A stretch of DNA of 17,203 nt. It comes from Burkholderiales bacterium. Its GTDB lineage: Bacteria > Pseudomonadota > Gammaproteobacteria > Burkholderiales > SG8-39. The number at the start of each line of letters is the position of its first letter. Positions within the stretch are counted from its first letter, which is position 1. Location of the stretch: NCBI GenBank assembly GCA_005777205.1, contig SXNB01000023.1, positions 1-17,203 on the forward strand. Direction: 5' to 3'. The position numbers and the translations under genes are program-made. The notes below the pieces were generated by a model, which saw nothing but the letters and a program-made list of their open reading frames with translations, was not told where the DNA came from and did no database searches. Positions 8,001 through 14,730 of the stretch are shown in pieces.

Positions 8001-8117
8001 GCGGGGATACTCGCGTACCGAAAGGCGGCTGTAGGAGATCAGTCCGATCAGGAGGATGACCAGGGACAGGACTGTGGCGAGCACCGGACGACGGATGCAG
8101 ATCTCTGGAATCGTCAT
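5004..8117 (-). CDS. RND efflux pump, inner-membrane permease (AcrB/MdtB-like, HAE1 family)
   Basis: At 1037 residues this is full length for a hydrophobe/amphiphile-efflux RND transporter, a proton-driven trimeric inner-membrane pump. The first membrane segment lies near residues 10-30, the large periplasmic loop follows, and a second membrane bundle starts near 335. The proton-relay pair D400-D401 in GLVVDDALVVLENIFRHIE and the lysine K915 in LITKHGILIVEF, equivalent to AcrB Asp407/Asp408/Lys940, are both present, so the pump should be functional. The ATG at 8117 has AGAGG about eight bases upstream. It follows the membrane fusion protein gene by 63 bases in the same direction and probably shares its transcript. 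No outer-membrane channel gene is in the window. The substrate cannot be told from sequence. Confidence 0.94.
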   Translation of the reverse strand: MTIPEICIRRPVLATVLSLVILLIGLISYSRLSVREYPRIDEPVVSINTEYRGASAEVVESQVTKILEDSISGIEGVDLMTSQSRPERSLINVRFRLSRSPDSAAADVRDKVSRVRNRLPAEVIEPVIAKVEADSQAVLNVTVRAGSLNALETTDYVNRYIKPRLSVVAGVAEVRVWGERPVSMRINIDRARLAGYKLTVQDVEDALRRQNAEIPAGRIESSTREFTVVAETDVRTPDAFGQLIVANVGGLPVRIRDIGTVAIGALNERTISRFNGQSSLNIGIIKQATANPLDLSTEVRAEVDRINSNLPFGMKLVVAYDTSQFIDRSIKSVFISIAEAIALVVLVIFFFLRNLRAAIIPIVTIPVSLIGAFGLMFLFGFTINTLTLLAMVLAIGLVVDDALVVLENIFRHIEDGMTRMEAAMTGAKEIAFAVIAMTLTLASVFAPLAFATGRTGRLFIEFALTLAGAVLVSGFIALTLTPMMCSKLLRHETRHSWLYNKIEAGFVAFIAGYRSLLTAALRARWVVVLGWLATLGAGVVLFGALKSELSPVEDRGLIFGIVTAPQGSTPTYTADLIKPVEEIYSRIPEAFAYTAIAGFPTVVDGIAILRLKPWEQRDKSQQQIADELRPQMSAIPGATVFTINPPSLGQRFRSTPIEYVIMAQVPYSELSAMVDRFLEEARKFPGALNLQTDLRLNTPEIRVQINRDKLGDVGVNVDNVARTLETMLGGRQVTRFKREGEQYDVMVQVAPLHRSSPADISDIYVRSRTSAMVQLSNFVDVKEGVAPQSLNHFQRLRAVKITGTLASGYTIDEALKAFDAAANTTLGATAQTGLDGQSLEFRNSGNEIYFVFVLALCFIFLVLAAQFESFVSPFVIMLSVPLSMAGALLVLWTTGGTLNIYSQVGLITLVGLITKHGILIVEFTNQRRAVGEEITLAIINAATMRLRPILMTTGAMVLGALPLALATGAGAESRTQIGWVIVGGMSFGTLLTLFVVPVAYSLLARKARTEAHGIDPAHEQITAGGGLGHAVPERRAE

Positions 8118-8180
8118 CTCATAACCTCTTGGCGTTGATTGCTGCGAGCCGGCATATCCTGCTTTGGCCGTGCCGGTGGT

Positions 8181-9410
8181 TCATGAGGGGGGAGTTGCCT
8201 GCTTTACGGCTTCCGGCACGGTCTTTCCAGCGGTACCCGCGGGTGCATTTTGAGCTGCCGCCTCGCCCTTGTCGGCAGATTTGCCGGCGTTTTTCCTAGC
8301 CGCGGCGCCAGCCACTTTCACCGCAATGCCGTCGCGCAGCCTTGCTTGCCCTGCAGTCACCACCACGTCGCCCTTATTCAGTCCGGTCACGATCTCGACT
8401 CGCCCGTCGCGCCGCATGCCGGTCTCCACCTTGGTGCGGACCGCCTTGCCCTCGACGATGCGAAAGATGAAGCTCTCCGTACCCTGCGGTACCACCGTCT
8501 CCTCGGCCACCACCAGCACCTCGCGCTTGGACTTGGTGATCAGAGTGACGCGGGCAAACATGCCTGGGCGAAGCAGGGCGTCCTGGTTGCGTACTTGGGC
8601 ACGCACGACCAGGGCGCGACCGGCGGCGTCGAGAAGCGGGTTGAGCGCAATCACTTTGCCGTCGTATTTCTTGCCCGGTAGCGCATCGAGCGTGACCTGT
8701 ATGGCCTGGCCAGCCTGTACATCGCGGAGTAATGTTTCCGGGATGCGGAAATCGACCTTGATCGGTTCAATGGTTTCCAGGTTTACCAGGTCTGCACCTT
8801 CCTTCACGTAATCGCCGATCGACACCACGCGCAGACCAATGATGCCCGAGAAGGGAGCCTTGATTTCGGTCTTGGCGAGCCTCGCCTCGACCAGGGCGAC
8901 GGCCGCATCCGCAAGCTCGTAGGCGGATTTAGATTCGTCACGCGCCTGCCCAGAGATGAAATTCCTGTTCGAGAGGTCGATGGCACGGTCGTATTTGGAT
9001 TTGGCGAGCGAAAGATTGGTGCGCGCCTGCTGCAGTTCCGCTGCATTGACCGCGGCGTCGAGTTGTATCAGGGTCGCGCCTTTGGTGACGCGCTGGCCTT
9101 CTTCGAATTTGATTGCCACGATGCGGCCGGCCACTTCCGGGCGCAGGGTCACCGATTCATCCGAGCGTAGGCTGCCAACCGTGGAGACGATTTGCGGCAT
9201 TTCCGCTGTCGCCACCGCGGCCGTCTCCACCGGCACCAGCCCTGCTGGCGCCTTGCCCGCAGCGCCGCCTTGTCCTTTTTGCGCCCCCCCCGGTGCCGCG
9301 CCGGCGACTGCGCTGCCCGCCGCCGGTGGACGCTGGGTTCCGTACCAGTAGCCGCCGACCGCCAGTGCAACCCCGGCCATGATCAGGATGGCTGTTTTCA
9401 CTCCACGCAT
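8181..9410 (-). CDS. RND efflux periplasmic adaptor (membrane fusion protein, HlyD/AcrA-like)
   Basis: The 409-residue adaptor couples the RND pump to an outer-membrane channel. It has one N-terminal membrane segment (about residues 5-25, AILIMAGVALAVGG), then a Gly/Ala-rich spacer to about 57. A lipoyl-like half-domain follows (SDESVTLRPEVAGRIVAIKFEEGQRVTKG), then an alpha-helical hairpin around AELQQARTNLSLAKSKYDRA, and the returning lipoyl half with KAPFSGIIGLRVVSIGDYV. The beta-barrel and membrane-proximal parts end near 370, before an Ala/Lys-rich tail. No lipobox cysteine is seen, so it is anchored by its membrane segment. The ATG at 9410 has AGGAG eight bases upstream. An 8-G run encodes part of the spacer. 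It lies directly upstream of the pump gene. Confidence 0.93.
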   Translation of the reverse strand: MRGVKTAILIMAGVALAVGGYWYGTQRPPAAGSAVAGAAPGGAQKGQGGAAGKAPAGLVPVETAAVATAEMPQIVSTVGSLRSDESVTLRPEVAGRIVAIKFEEGQRVTKGATLIQLDAAVNAAELQQARTNLSLAKSKYDRAIDLSNRNFISGQARDESKSAYELADAAVALVEARLAKTEIKAPFSGIIGLRVVSIGDYVKEGADLVNLETIEPIKVDFRIPETLLRDVQAGQAIQVTLDALPGKKYDGKVIALNPLLDAAGRALVVRAQVRNQDALLRPGMFARVTLITKSKREVLVVAEETVVPQGTESFIFRIVEGKAVRTKVETGMRRDGRVEIVTGLNKGDVVVTAGQARLRDGIAVKVAGAAARKNAGKSADKGEAAAQNAPAGTAGKTVPEAVKQATPPS

Positions 9411-9516
9411 CTTGCCTACTCCTGAATTGGGAATCGATGTACCGGCCGGTCTCCGGCGCCGCCCACGCCAATAGCCGCGGCGGATGCAACCCGTGCCATC
9501 GGCCTGCCTACGTGCT

Positions 9517-10770
9517 TTAGTTCCATACCGGCACCTGTTCGCCTCCGAAGAGTTCGGCTACCGTCTCGCGCCTGCGCACCAGCCGCGCTTCGGCCCCGGA
9601 GACCATGACCTCGGCCGCCCTCGGCCGGGTGTTGTAGTTCGAGCTCATCGCCATGGCGTAGGCACCGGCGGACATGATCGCAAGAAACTCGCCCTGACGC
9701 ACCGCCAGCCTGCGATCCTTCGCCAGCCAGTCGGCGCTCTCGCACACCGGACCGACCACGTCGTAGAGCGTTGACGTAGCCAGAGCTTGCAGCTCTTGCA
9801 GCGGCTTCACCTCGTGCCAGGCGTCGTACAGGGCTGGGCGGATAAGGTCGTTCATTGCCGCATCCACCACCAAGAAGTTCTTCGCCTCCCCCGGCTTCAC
9901 GTACTCCACCCGCGTCAGCAGAACTCCGGCATTGCCGACGATGGCGCGACCCGGGTCGAGCAGCAGCGTTTCCCTGCGCCGCCCCAGCGCATCGAGCGCC
10001 CCGCGCACGAAGGCGGCGATCGGCGCCGGGGACTCGTCGCGGTAGCGGATGCCCATGCCGCCGCCAAGGTCGATGTGACCGAGGGTGATGCCTCCCCGCT
10101 CTAGCCGCTCGACCAGTTCGAGGATGCGCTGCGTGGCAGCGACGAAAGGCGCGCTGTCGATCATGAGCGAGCCGATGTGGAACCCGAGGCCGGTGAGGCG
10201 CACGTTGGGCAGTGCGGCCGCCTTGCGCAGCAGCGCCTCCGCGTTTGACCAGGCGACGCCGAACTTGTTGTGCTTCAGGCCAGTGGAGATGTAAGGGTGG
10301 GTCTTCGCGTCCACGTCCGGATTGACACGGAATGCGACCGGCGCGCGCTTGCCGAGGGTGCCCGCGATGGCGTTGACCCGCTCCAGTTCCTGTTCCGATT
10401 CCAGGTTGATCGAGAGGATGCCGGCCTGCAGGGCGCCGCGAATCTCCGCCTCGGTCGTCCCGACGCCGGAGAACACCCCCGTGGCCGGGTCGCCACCGGC
10501 GGCGATCACGCGCGCCAGCTCGCCTCCCGAGACAATGTCAAAGCCCGCTCCCAGCCGGGCCAGCACCGACAGCACGGCGAGGTTGGAGTTGGCCTTGACC
10601 GAATAGCACACCAGCGACGCGCGTCCCGCGAGCTCGTCGGTGAACTCCCGGTACGCGCCCTCGATCGCGGCGCGCGAATAGACGTAGCAGGGGGTGCCGA
10701 AGCGGCGCGCGATGTCCTCGAGCGGGGCCTCCTCGGCGAACAGCGCGCCTTCGCGATAGGCAAAAGCCAC
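9517..10770 (-). CDS. lysA: Diaminopimelate decarboxylase
   Basis: It decarboxylates meso-diaminopimelate to L-lysine, the last cytoplasmic step of lysine synthesis, with PLP as cofactor. The 417 residues contain the fold-III markers in order: PLP lysine K59 in YSVKAN, HIGS (198-201), the glycine-rich GGGMGIRY (236-243), DPGR (272-275), and the active-site C343-E344 in GPVCESADWLAKDR. The usual EPGR motif is DPGR here. The start is GTG at 10770, giving MAFAYREGAL, which matches the family N-terminus; no ATG lies near and no clear Shine-Dalgarno sequence is seen. It follows lptM by 10 bases in the same direction, so translational coupling is likely. The lptM-lysA pair next to cyaY is a familiar proteobacterial arrangement. 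Confidence 0.96.
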   Translation of the reverse strand: MAFAYREGALFAEEAPLEDIARRFGTPCYVYSRAAIEGAYREFTDELAGRASLVCYSVKANSNLAVLSVLARLGAGFDIVSGGELARVIAAGGDPATGVFSGVGTTEAEIRGALQAGILSINLESEQELERVNAIAGTLGKRAPVAFRVNPDVDAKTHPYISTGLKHNKFGVAWSNAEALLRKAAALPNVRLTGLGFHIGSLMIDSAPFVAATQRILELVERLERGGITLGHIDLGGGMGIRYRDESPAPIAAFVRGALDALGRRRETLLLDPGRAIVGNAGVLLTRVEYVKPGEAKNFLVVDAAMNDLIRPALYDAWHEVKPLQELQALATSTLYDVVGPVCESADWLAKDRRLAVRQGEFLAIMSAGAYAMAMSSNYNTRPRAAEVMVSGAEARLVRRRETVAELFGGEQVPVWN

Positions 10771-10780
10771 GGAGCGCGGG

Positions 10781-10984
10781 CTACTTCCTGGACTCGCCCG
10801 AGCCCTCGTCCTCTTCAGAGGGCTTGAGATAGGGCACCGGCTTGTAGGCGGCAGGTTTCTCCGGCTTCAGTCCGGGCGGGGGCTTTTCGCGCAGGTAGAG
10901 TTCGCCGCGCTGCCCGCAGCCGGCGAGCAGCGCAAGGAGCAGGACGGCAGGAGCGCAACGCGAGAGAAATAGGCAGCGGATCAC
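10781..10984 (-). CDS. lptM: LPS translocon maturation chaperone LptM-like small lipoprotein
   Basis: This 67-residue lipoprotein precursor has a hydrophobic stretch VLLLALLAGC ending in a lipobox (LAGC, Cys23). Directly after the cysteine comes GQRGELYL, the short conserved LptM (YifL) signature. The tail is Pro/Lys-rich and disordered-looking. In E. coli LptM helps the outer-membrane LPS translocon LptDE mature its disulfides. The location between cyaY and lysA is the usual place for this gene. The start is GTG at 10984; the reading frame has no upstream ATG. It is divergent from cyaY with 69 bases between. Confidence 0.85.
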   Translation of the reverse strand: MIRCLFLSRCAPAVLLLALLAGCGQRGELYLREKPPPGLKPEKPAAYKPVPYLKPSEEDEGSGESRK

Positions 10985-11053
10985 GGGGCGTTTACGAGAT
11001 GGTTACCGGGCGACGGCTAGAATAGCTATGTTATCAGCCTATCCCGTGCACAA
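10985..11053. promoter_or_regulatory. Divergent promoter region between lptM-lysA and cyaY
   Basis: The 69-base gap between divergent GTG starts must carry both promoters. For cyaY the best guess is TTACCG (11003-11008) with TATGTT (11027-11032), 18 bases apart, both poor matches; TAGAAT at 11018-11023 is another -10-like element. No convincing leftward promoter is visible, and neither start has a clear Shine-Dalgarno sequence. Confidence 0.3.
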
Positions 11054-11377
11054 GTGACCGAGAGCGAATTCGAAACCCTGGCCGATACCGCGCTGCAGAC
11101 GCTGGAGCGTGCTTTCGAGGCCAGCCTTCCTGACGCCGACCTGCAAGCGAAGGGCCCTGGTCTGCTTGAGATCGAATTCGACAATGGCACGAAGATGGTG
11201 ATCAACCGGCATGGCCCGGCGCGGGAAATCTGGGTCGCGGCGCGCTCAGGCGGATTCCACTTTCGCCACGATGGCCAGCATTGGCTCGACACCCGGGACG
11301 GTGGCGAGCTGTTCGCTGTCGTGTCGCGACTGGCCTCCGCGCAGGGGGGCGAAGCGGTGGTGCTGGCGCCGCGCTAG
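11054..11377 (+). CDS. cyaY: Bacterial frataxin homologue CyaY
   Basis: The 107-residue product is the frataxin-family iron-binding regulator that modulates IscS-dependent Fe-S cluster assembly in the cytoplasm. The first helix is acidic (TESEFETLADTAL, then EASLPDADL), as expected for the iron-binding ridge. The strand region LEIEFDNGTKMVIN leads to the family core PAREIWVAARSGGFHF. Length is normal. The start is GTG at 11054, with no evident Shine-Dalgarno sequence. It is divergent from lptM and convergent with mrcA; the two TAG stops overlap in the palindrome CTAG at 11374-11377, leaving no room for a terminator between them. Confidence 0.93.
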   Translation: MTESEFETLADTALQTLERAFEASLPDADLQAKGPGLLEIEFDNGTKMVINRHGPAREIWVAARSGGFHFRHDGQHWLDTRDGGELFAVVSRLASAQGGEAVVLAPR

Positions 11378-13749
11378 CTGGTCGGCGCGGGAACCGGCGG
11401 CGGTTCTCTTGGTGCCAGCCCTTGGACCGGTGAGGCCGATTCCTTGGGCAGGAACTCGCGGTAGAAGAACTCCTGCCCGCTGGATTTCGCACCGGGTGGC
11501 GCGGTCGGATCAGGAGTGAAGGGCACGCTAATCACGCCATCCGGAGCGGGGCGCATTGCCTCGGGCACGCCCTTGAGCGAATGGCCCATGTACTCGATCC
11601 AGATTGGCAGGGAAATGCGGCCCCCGGTCTGGTTCTTCCCCAGGGACCGGGGCTGGTCGTAACCGACCCAGGTGACGCCGACCAGGCCGGGCTGGTAGCC
11701 GCAGAACCACGCGTCCACGAAGTCGTTGGTGGTCCCGGTCTTGCCGGCGAGATCGAGGCGCCCGAGTTTGGCGGCGCTCGCTGCGGTGCCGTAGCGCATC
11801 ACGTCCTGCATCATCGAATCCATGATGAAGGCGTTGCGTGCGTCGATCACGCGCAGCGCCTCGTCCCCGGCGCGCACGGGTTGCGCAGCGCCCAGCGGGT
11901 TGCCTCGGTCGTCCACGATTCTCTGGATGAAATGCGGCTCCACCAGATACCCGCCGTTCGCGAACACGGCGTAGGCACGCGCCATCTGCAGCGGTGTCAC
12001 CGCCCCCGCGCCCAGCGCGAGGGTGAGGTATGGGGGATGTTTCTCGACATCGAAGCCGAAGCGCCGCACATAGTCCTGAGCGTATTTGGGCGAGATATCC
12101 TGCAGGAGCCGTATCGAAACCATGTTCTTCGACTTCGCCAGTGCGGTGCGCAGTCGCATCGGTCCCTCGAACTTGCCGTCATAGTTCTTCGGCTCCCAGC
12201 GCTGGCTGCCGGTCTCCTTCGCCTCGACCACGACCGGTTCGTCCTGAATGATGGTGGCCGGGGTATAGCCTTTCTCGAGCGACGCGGAGTAGATGAATGG
12301 CTTGAATGACGATCCCGGCTGGCGCCAGGCTTGGGTGACGTGGTTGAACTTGTTGCGGTGGAAGTCGAATCCACCGACCAGCGCGCGGATCGCGCCGTCC
12401 GAGGGGTCGAGCGACACGAATGCGGCTTCGGCCTCCGGCAGTTGCGCCACCTGCCAGATCCCTTTTTCGTCGCGCTGCAGCCGGATGACGGCGCCCCGGC
12501 GGATACGCTTCTGCGGCGCCGCCTTCCCGTCCAGAGCACGGGCGGCGAAGCGCAGCCCGTCGCCAGTCACCGCGACGGATTCGCCGCTGCGAAGGACCGC
12601 GCGCACTTCCTGTGGGGTCGCCGACAGGACCAGCGCTGCGCGCAGGCCGTCGATATCACTGTGCTCGAGCAGCGCTTCCTCGTAGTCGTCCTCGGTGGCG
12701 CCGTCCTTCAGCGCCGCGAAGGCTTCCGGGCCGCGGTATCCCTGGCGGCGGTCATAGTCAAGCACGCCGCGTCGCAGCGCTTCGTGTGCGGCCTGCTGGT
12801 CGGCCTTCCGAATCGTGGTGTAGACGCGAAAACCCTTGGTGTAGGCCTCGTTCGGGTATTGGTCGAACACGGCCTGGCGCACCATTTCAGCCAGGAACTC
12901 GGCATGCATGCCGCTGAAGTCGTCCCCCGTTCGCCTGACCTGGACCGTCGCTTTGAGTGCCTCGGCGTACTGGGTCTCGCCGATGTGGCCCAGTTGCTTC
13001 ATGCGGCGCAACACATACTGCTGCCGTTGCCTGGACCGTTGCGGATTCGCAATAGGGTTATAGGCCGAAGGGGCCTTCGGCAGTCCGGCCAGCACCGCCG
13101 CCTCCGCCAGGGTGACCTTGTCCAGCGACTTGCCGAAGTAGACCCGGGCGGCCGCGGCGAAGCCGTAGGCGCGTTGTCCCAGGTAGATCTGATTGACGTA
13201 GAGTTCGAGGATCTGGTCCTTGTCCAGGCTGTTCTCGATCTTTAAGGCGAGCAGCGCCTCGTAGAGTTTGCGCGTGAGCGTCTTCTCCGACGACAGGAAG
13301 AAGTTCCGCGCCACCTGCATGGTGATGGTACTCGCGCCCTGCCGCCGGCCGCCCTGGATAAGGTTGGCGTAGGCGGCGCGCGTCACGCCCAGGTAGTCGA
13401 TTCCAGTGTGCTGGTAGAAGCGCTCATCCTCCGCGGCGAGGATGGCTTTCTTCAACTGCTCGGGCACCTCGCGGATCGAGACCAGCGAGCGGCGTTCCTC
13501 ACCGAATTCGCCGATCAGGGCGCCCTCAGCGGTGTAGACCCGCAGCGGGATCTTGGGTTGATAATCGGTCAGGACCTCGAGCGAAGGCAGCTGAGGCCAG
13601 GCCAGCACCACGACCAGCCCCGCCATGAACGCGCCGAGGACCACGAGGCCCCCTGCCAGCGCCAGCGGAAACACCAGAAAACGCAGCCATTTCAAGGGGT
13701 TTAGGACAACTCTTGGGGGTGGTTGCAACGGGGCAGGAACACGACACAT
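11374..13749 (-). CDS. mrcA: Penicillin-binding protein 1A (bifunctional transglycosylase/transpeptidase)
   Basis: The 791-residue class A PBP polymerises and cross-links peptidoglycan at the inner membrane, facing the periplasm. A membrane anchor lies near 22-50. The GT51 domain has E107 in AAEDERFYQH, then GGRRQGASTITMQVARNFFL and LELYVNQIYLGQRAYG. The transpeptidase domain has SxxK at S480-K483 (PGSSFKPF), SKN at 540-542 and KTGTTND at 670-676. An inserted OB-like region lies between the two domains, as in PBP1A. The ATG at 13749 has GGAGG seven bases upstream. However, it adds about 17 residues before the usual LKWLRFL-type beginning, and that GGAGG lies at the junction with the pilQ remnant, so a nearer start (for example TTG at about 13698) is possible. 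All catalytic motifs are intact. Confidence 0.95.
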   Translation of the reverse strand: MCRVPAPLQPPPRVVLNPLKWLRFLVFPLALAGGLVVLGAFMAGLVVVLAWPQLPSLEVLTDYQPKIPLRVYTAEGALIGEFGEERRSLVSIREVPEQLKKAILAAEDERFYQHTGIDYLGVTRAAYANLIQGGRRQGASTITMQVARNFFLSSEKTLTRKLYEALLALKIENSLDKDQILELYVNQIYLGQRAYGFAAAARVYFGKSLDKVTLAEAAVLAGLPKAPSAYNPIANPQRSRQRQQYVLRRMKQLGHIGETQYAEALKATVQVRRTGDDFSGMHAEFLAEMVRQAVFDQYPNEAYTKGFRVYTTIRKADQQAAHEALRRGVLDYDRRQGYRGPEAFAALKDGATEDDYEEALLEHSDIDGLRAALVLSATPQEVRAVLRSGESVAVTGDGLRFAARALDGKAAPQKRIRRGAVIRLQRDEKGIWQVAQLPEAEAAFVSLDPSDGAIRALVGGFDFHRNKFNHVTQAWRQPGSSFKPFIYSASLEKGYTPATIIQDEPVVVEAKETGSQRWEPKNYDGKFEGPMRLRTALAKSKNMVSIRLLQDISPKYAQDYVRRFGFDVEKHPPYLTLALGAGAVTPLQMARAYAVFANGGYLVEPHFIQRIVDDRGNPLGAAQPVRAGDEALRVIDARNAFIMDSMMQDVMRYGTAASAAKLGRLDLAGKTGTTNDFVDAWFCGYQPGLVGVTWVGYDQPRSLGKNQTGGRISLPIWIEYMGHSLKGVPEAMRPAPDGVISVPFTPDPTAPPGAKSSGQEFFYREFLPKESASPVQGLAPREPPPVPAPTS

Positions 13750-14646
13750 TATAAGACCTCCGCGCGACGAACTGGCGACGCGGGAGAAGCTGCAGTTGGA
13801 GGCGCAGAATCAGATCAGCGATCTTGAGCCGGTGCGTACCGAAGCCTTCCAACTCAACTACGCCAAGATGGATACCTTCACCAAACTGCTGACCGACGAC
13901 AAGCAGCGCATCCTCTCCAAGCGCGGCAGTGCGGTCTGGGATCAACGCACGAATCAGTTGTTCATCCAGGACATTCCCCCCAAGCTGGAGGAGGTCCGTC
14001 GCCTGGTCGCCAAGGTCGACATCCCGGTGCGGCAGGTGATGATTGAGGCGCGCATCGTTGAGGCGAGCGACGACTTCAGCAAGAACCTGGGCGCGCGCCT
14101 TGGCTATGGCGACAACCAGTTCCTGCGTGCGGGGAAGACGCCCGGCAGCCGCATTCCCCTTACGGGCGATACGCGCATCCTGTTCAGCGGCAACCGGATT
14201 GGAGCGGGCCTCCGCACGTTCCAGATCCCCGATTCCGGAACCCGTTACACAACGGATAGCTACAACGTCATGCTGCCCGCCCAAGGGTTGAACTCCTTCA
14301 ACCCCGGCAGCTTTGCCATCGCGCTGTTCAGGCCGTCGCTGACCCGGTTCATCAACATGGAGATCTCCGCGCTGGAGGCCGACGGCAAGGACAAGGTCAT
14401 TGCCAGCCCGCGCGTTCTGACGGCTGACCAGGTCGAGGCGGTAATCGAGCAGGGTACGGAAATCCCGTACCAGTCGGCGACCTCTTCGAGGAATCCAACC
14501 GGGATGACGTTACTCGCATCCCGTTCTTCAGCGATCTCTCATGCATCGGCTTCCTCTTTAAGAACACGCAAACCCAGCGCCAGAAGGCTGAACTGCTGGT
14601 GTTCATTACGCCGCGCGTGGTCAACGAGCGGATGACGGTTCGCTAG
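13750..14646 (+). pseudogene. pilQ: Type IV pilus secretin PilQ, truncated and frameshifted remnant
   Basis: From about 13763 the frame reads RDELATREKLQLEAQ, LSKRGSAVWDQRTNQLFIQD, EEVRRLVAKVDIPVRQVMIE, SKNLGARLGYGDNQF and KDKVIASPRVLTADQ to GTEIPYQSATSS. This is the late N-domain and first part of the PilQ secretin core. At about 14487 the homology moves to the next frame (EESNRDDVTRIPFFSDLSCIGFLF, then LLVFITPRVVNERMTVR, TAG at 14644-14646). Intact PilQ proteins carry roughly 70 residues of barrel sequence between these two parts; they are missing. The secretin signature is damaged: Ser replaces the conserved Gly and Pro in what is normally FGDxPxxGxLF. Signal peptide, AMIN and N0 regions, and pilM, pilN, pilO and pilP, are absent. 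No start codon of its own is evident. A strong terminator follows. Confidence 0.88.
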
Positions 14647-14668
14647 CCCCTTCTCCCCTGATCTCCGG

Positions 14669-14698
14669 ACGGCCGGGACCTCCCGGCCGTTTTCTTTT
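14669..14698 (+). terminator. Intrinsic terminator after the pilQ remnant
   Basis: ACGGCCGGG-ACCT-CCCGGCCGT forms a perfect 9-bp stem with a four-base loop, followed by TTTTCTTTT. It is a textbook Rho-independent terminator on the plus strand, about 20 bases after the pilQ stop and before aroK. Its survival suggests it ended the former pil operon. Confidence 0.9.
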
Positions 14699-14724
14699 GG
14701 ACCGCTGGGCGCGCTGGTTACAAT
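14697..14724 (+). promoter_or_regulatory. Candidate aroK-aroB promoter, start-proximal
   Basis: TACAAT (14719-14724) matches the -10 consensus at five of six positions. TTGGAC (14697-14702), in the terminator's T-tract, is a weak -35 at 16 bases. Transcription would begin near 14731, which is the GTG of aroK itself, and no Shine-Dalgarno sequence precedes that GTG. The mRNA could therefore be leaderless. The -35 match is poor, so confidence is moderate. Confidence 0.4.
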
Positions 14725-14730
14725 GACGCC

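Noticed and set aside
9441..9450. ACCGGCCGGT palindrome upstream of the efflux adaptor gene as an operator
   Set aside because: A short G+C palindrome is expected by chance in this base composition, and no promoter elements or regulator gene support it.
13625..13762. Start of the pilQ-like open frame at 13625
   Set aside because: This stretch is antisense to the mrcA N-terminus; PilQ homology begins only at about 13763.
14488..14635. C-terminal end of the longest pilQ frame as a real protein tail
   Set aside because: The Arg/Ser-rich reading is out of frame; the PilQ-like reading is in the next frame to 14646.
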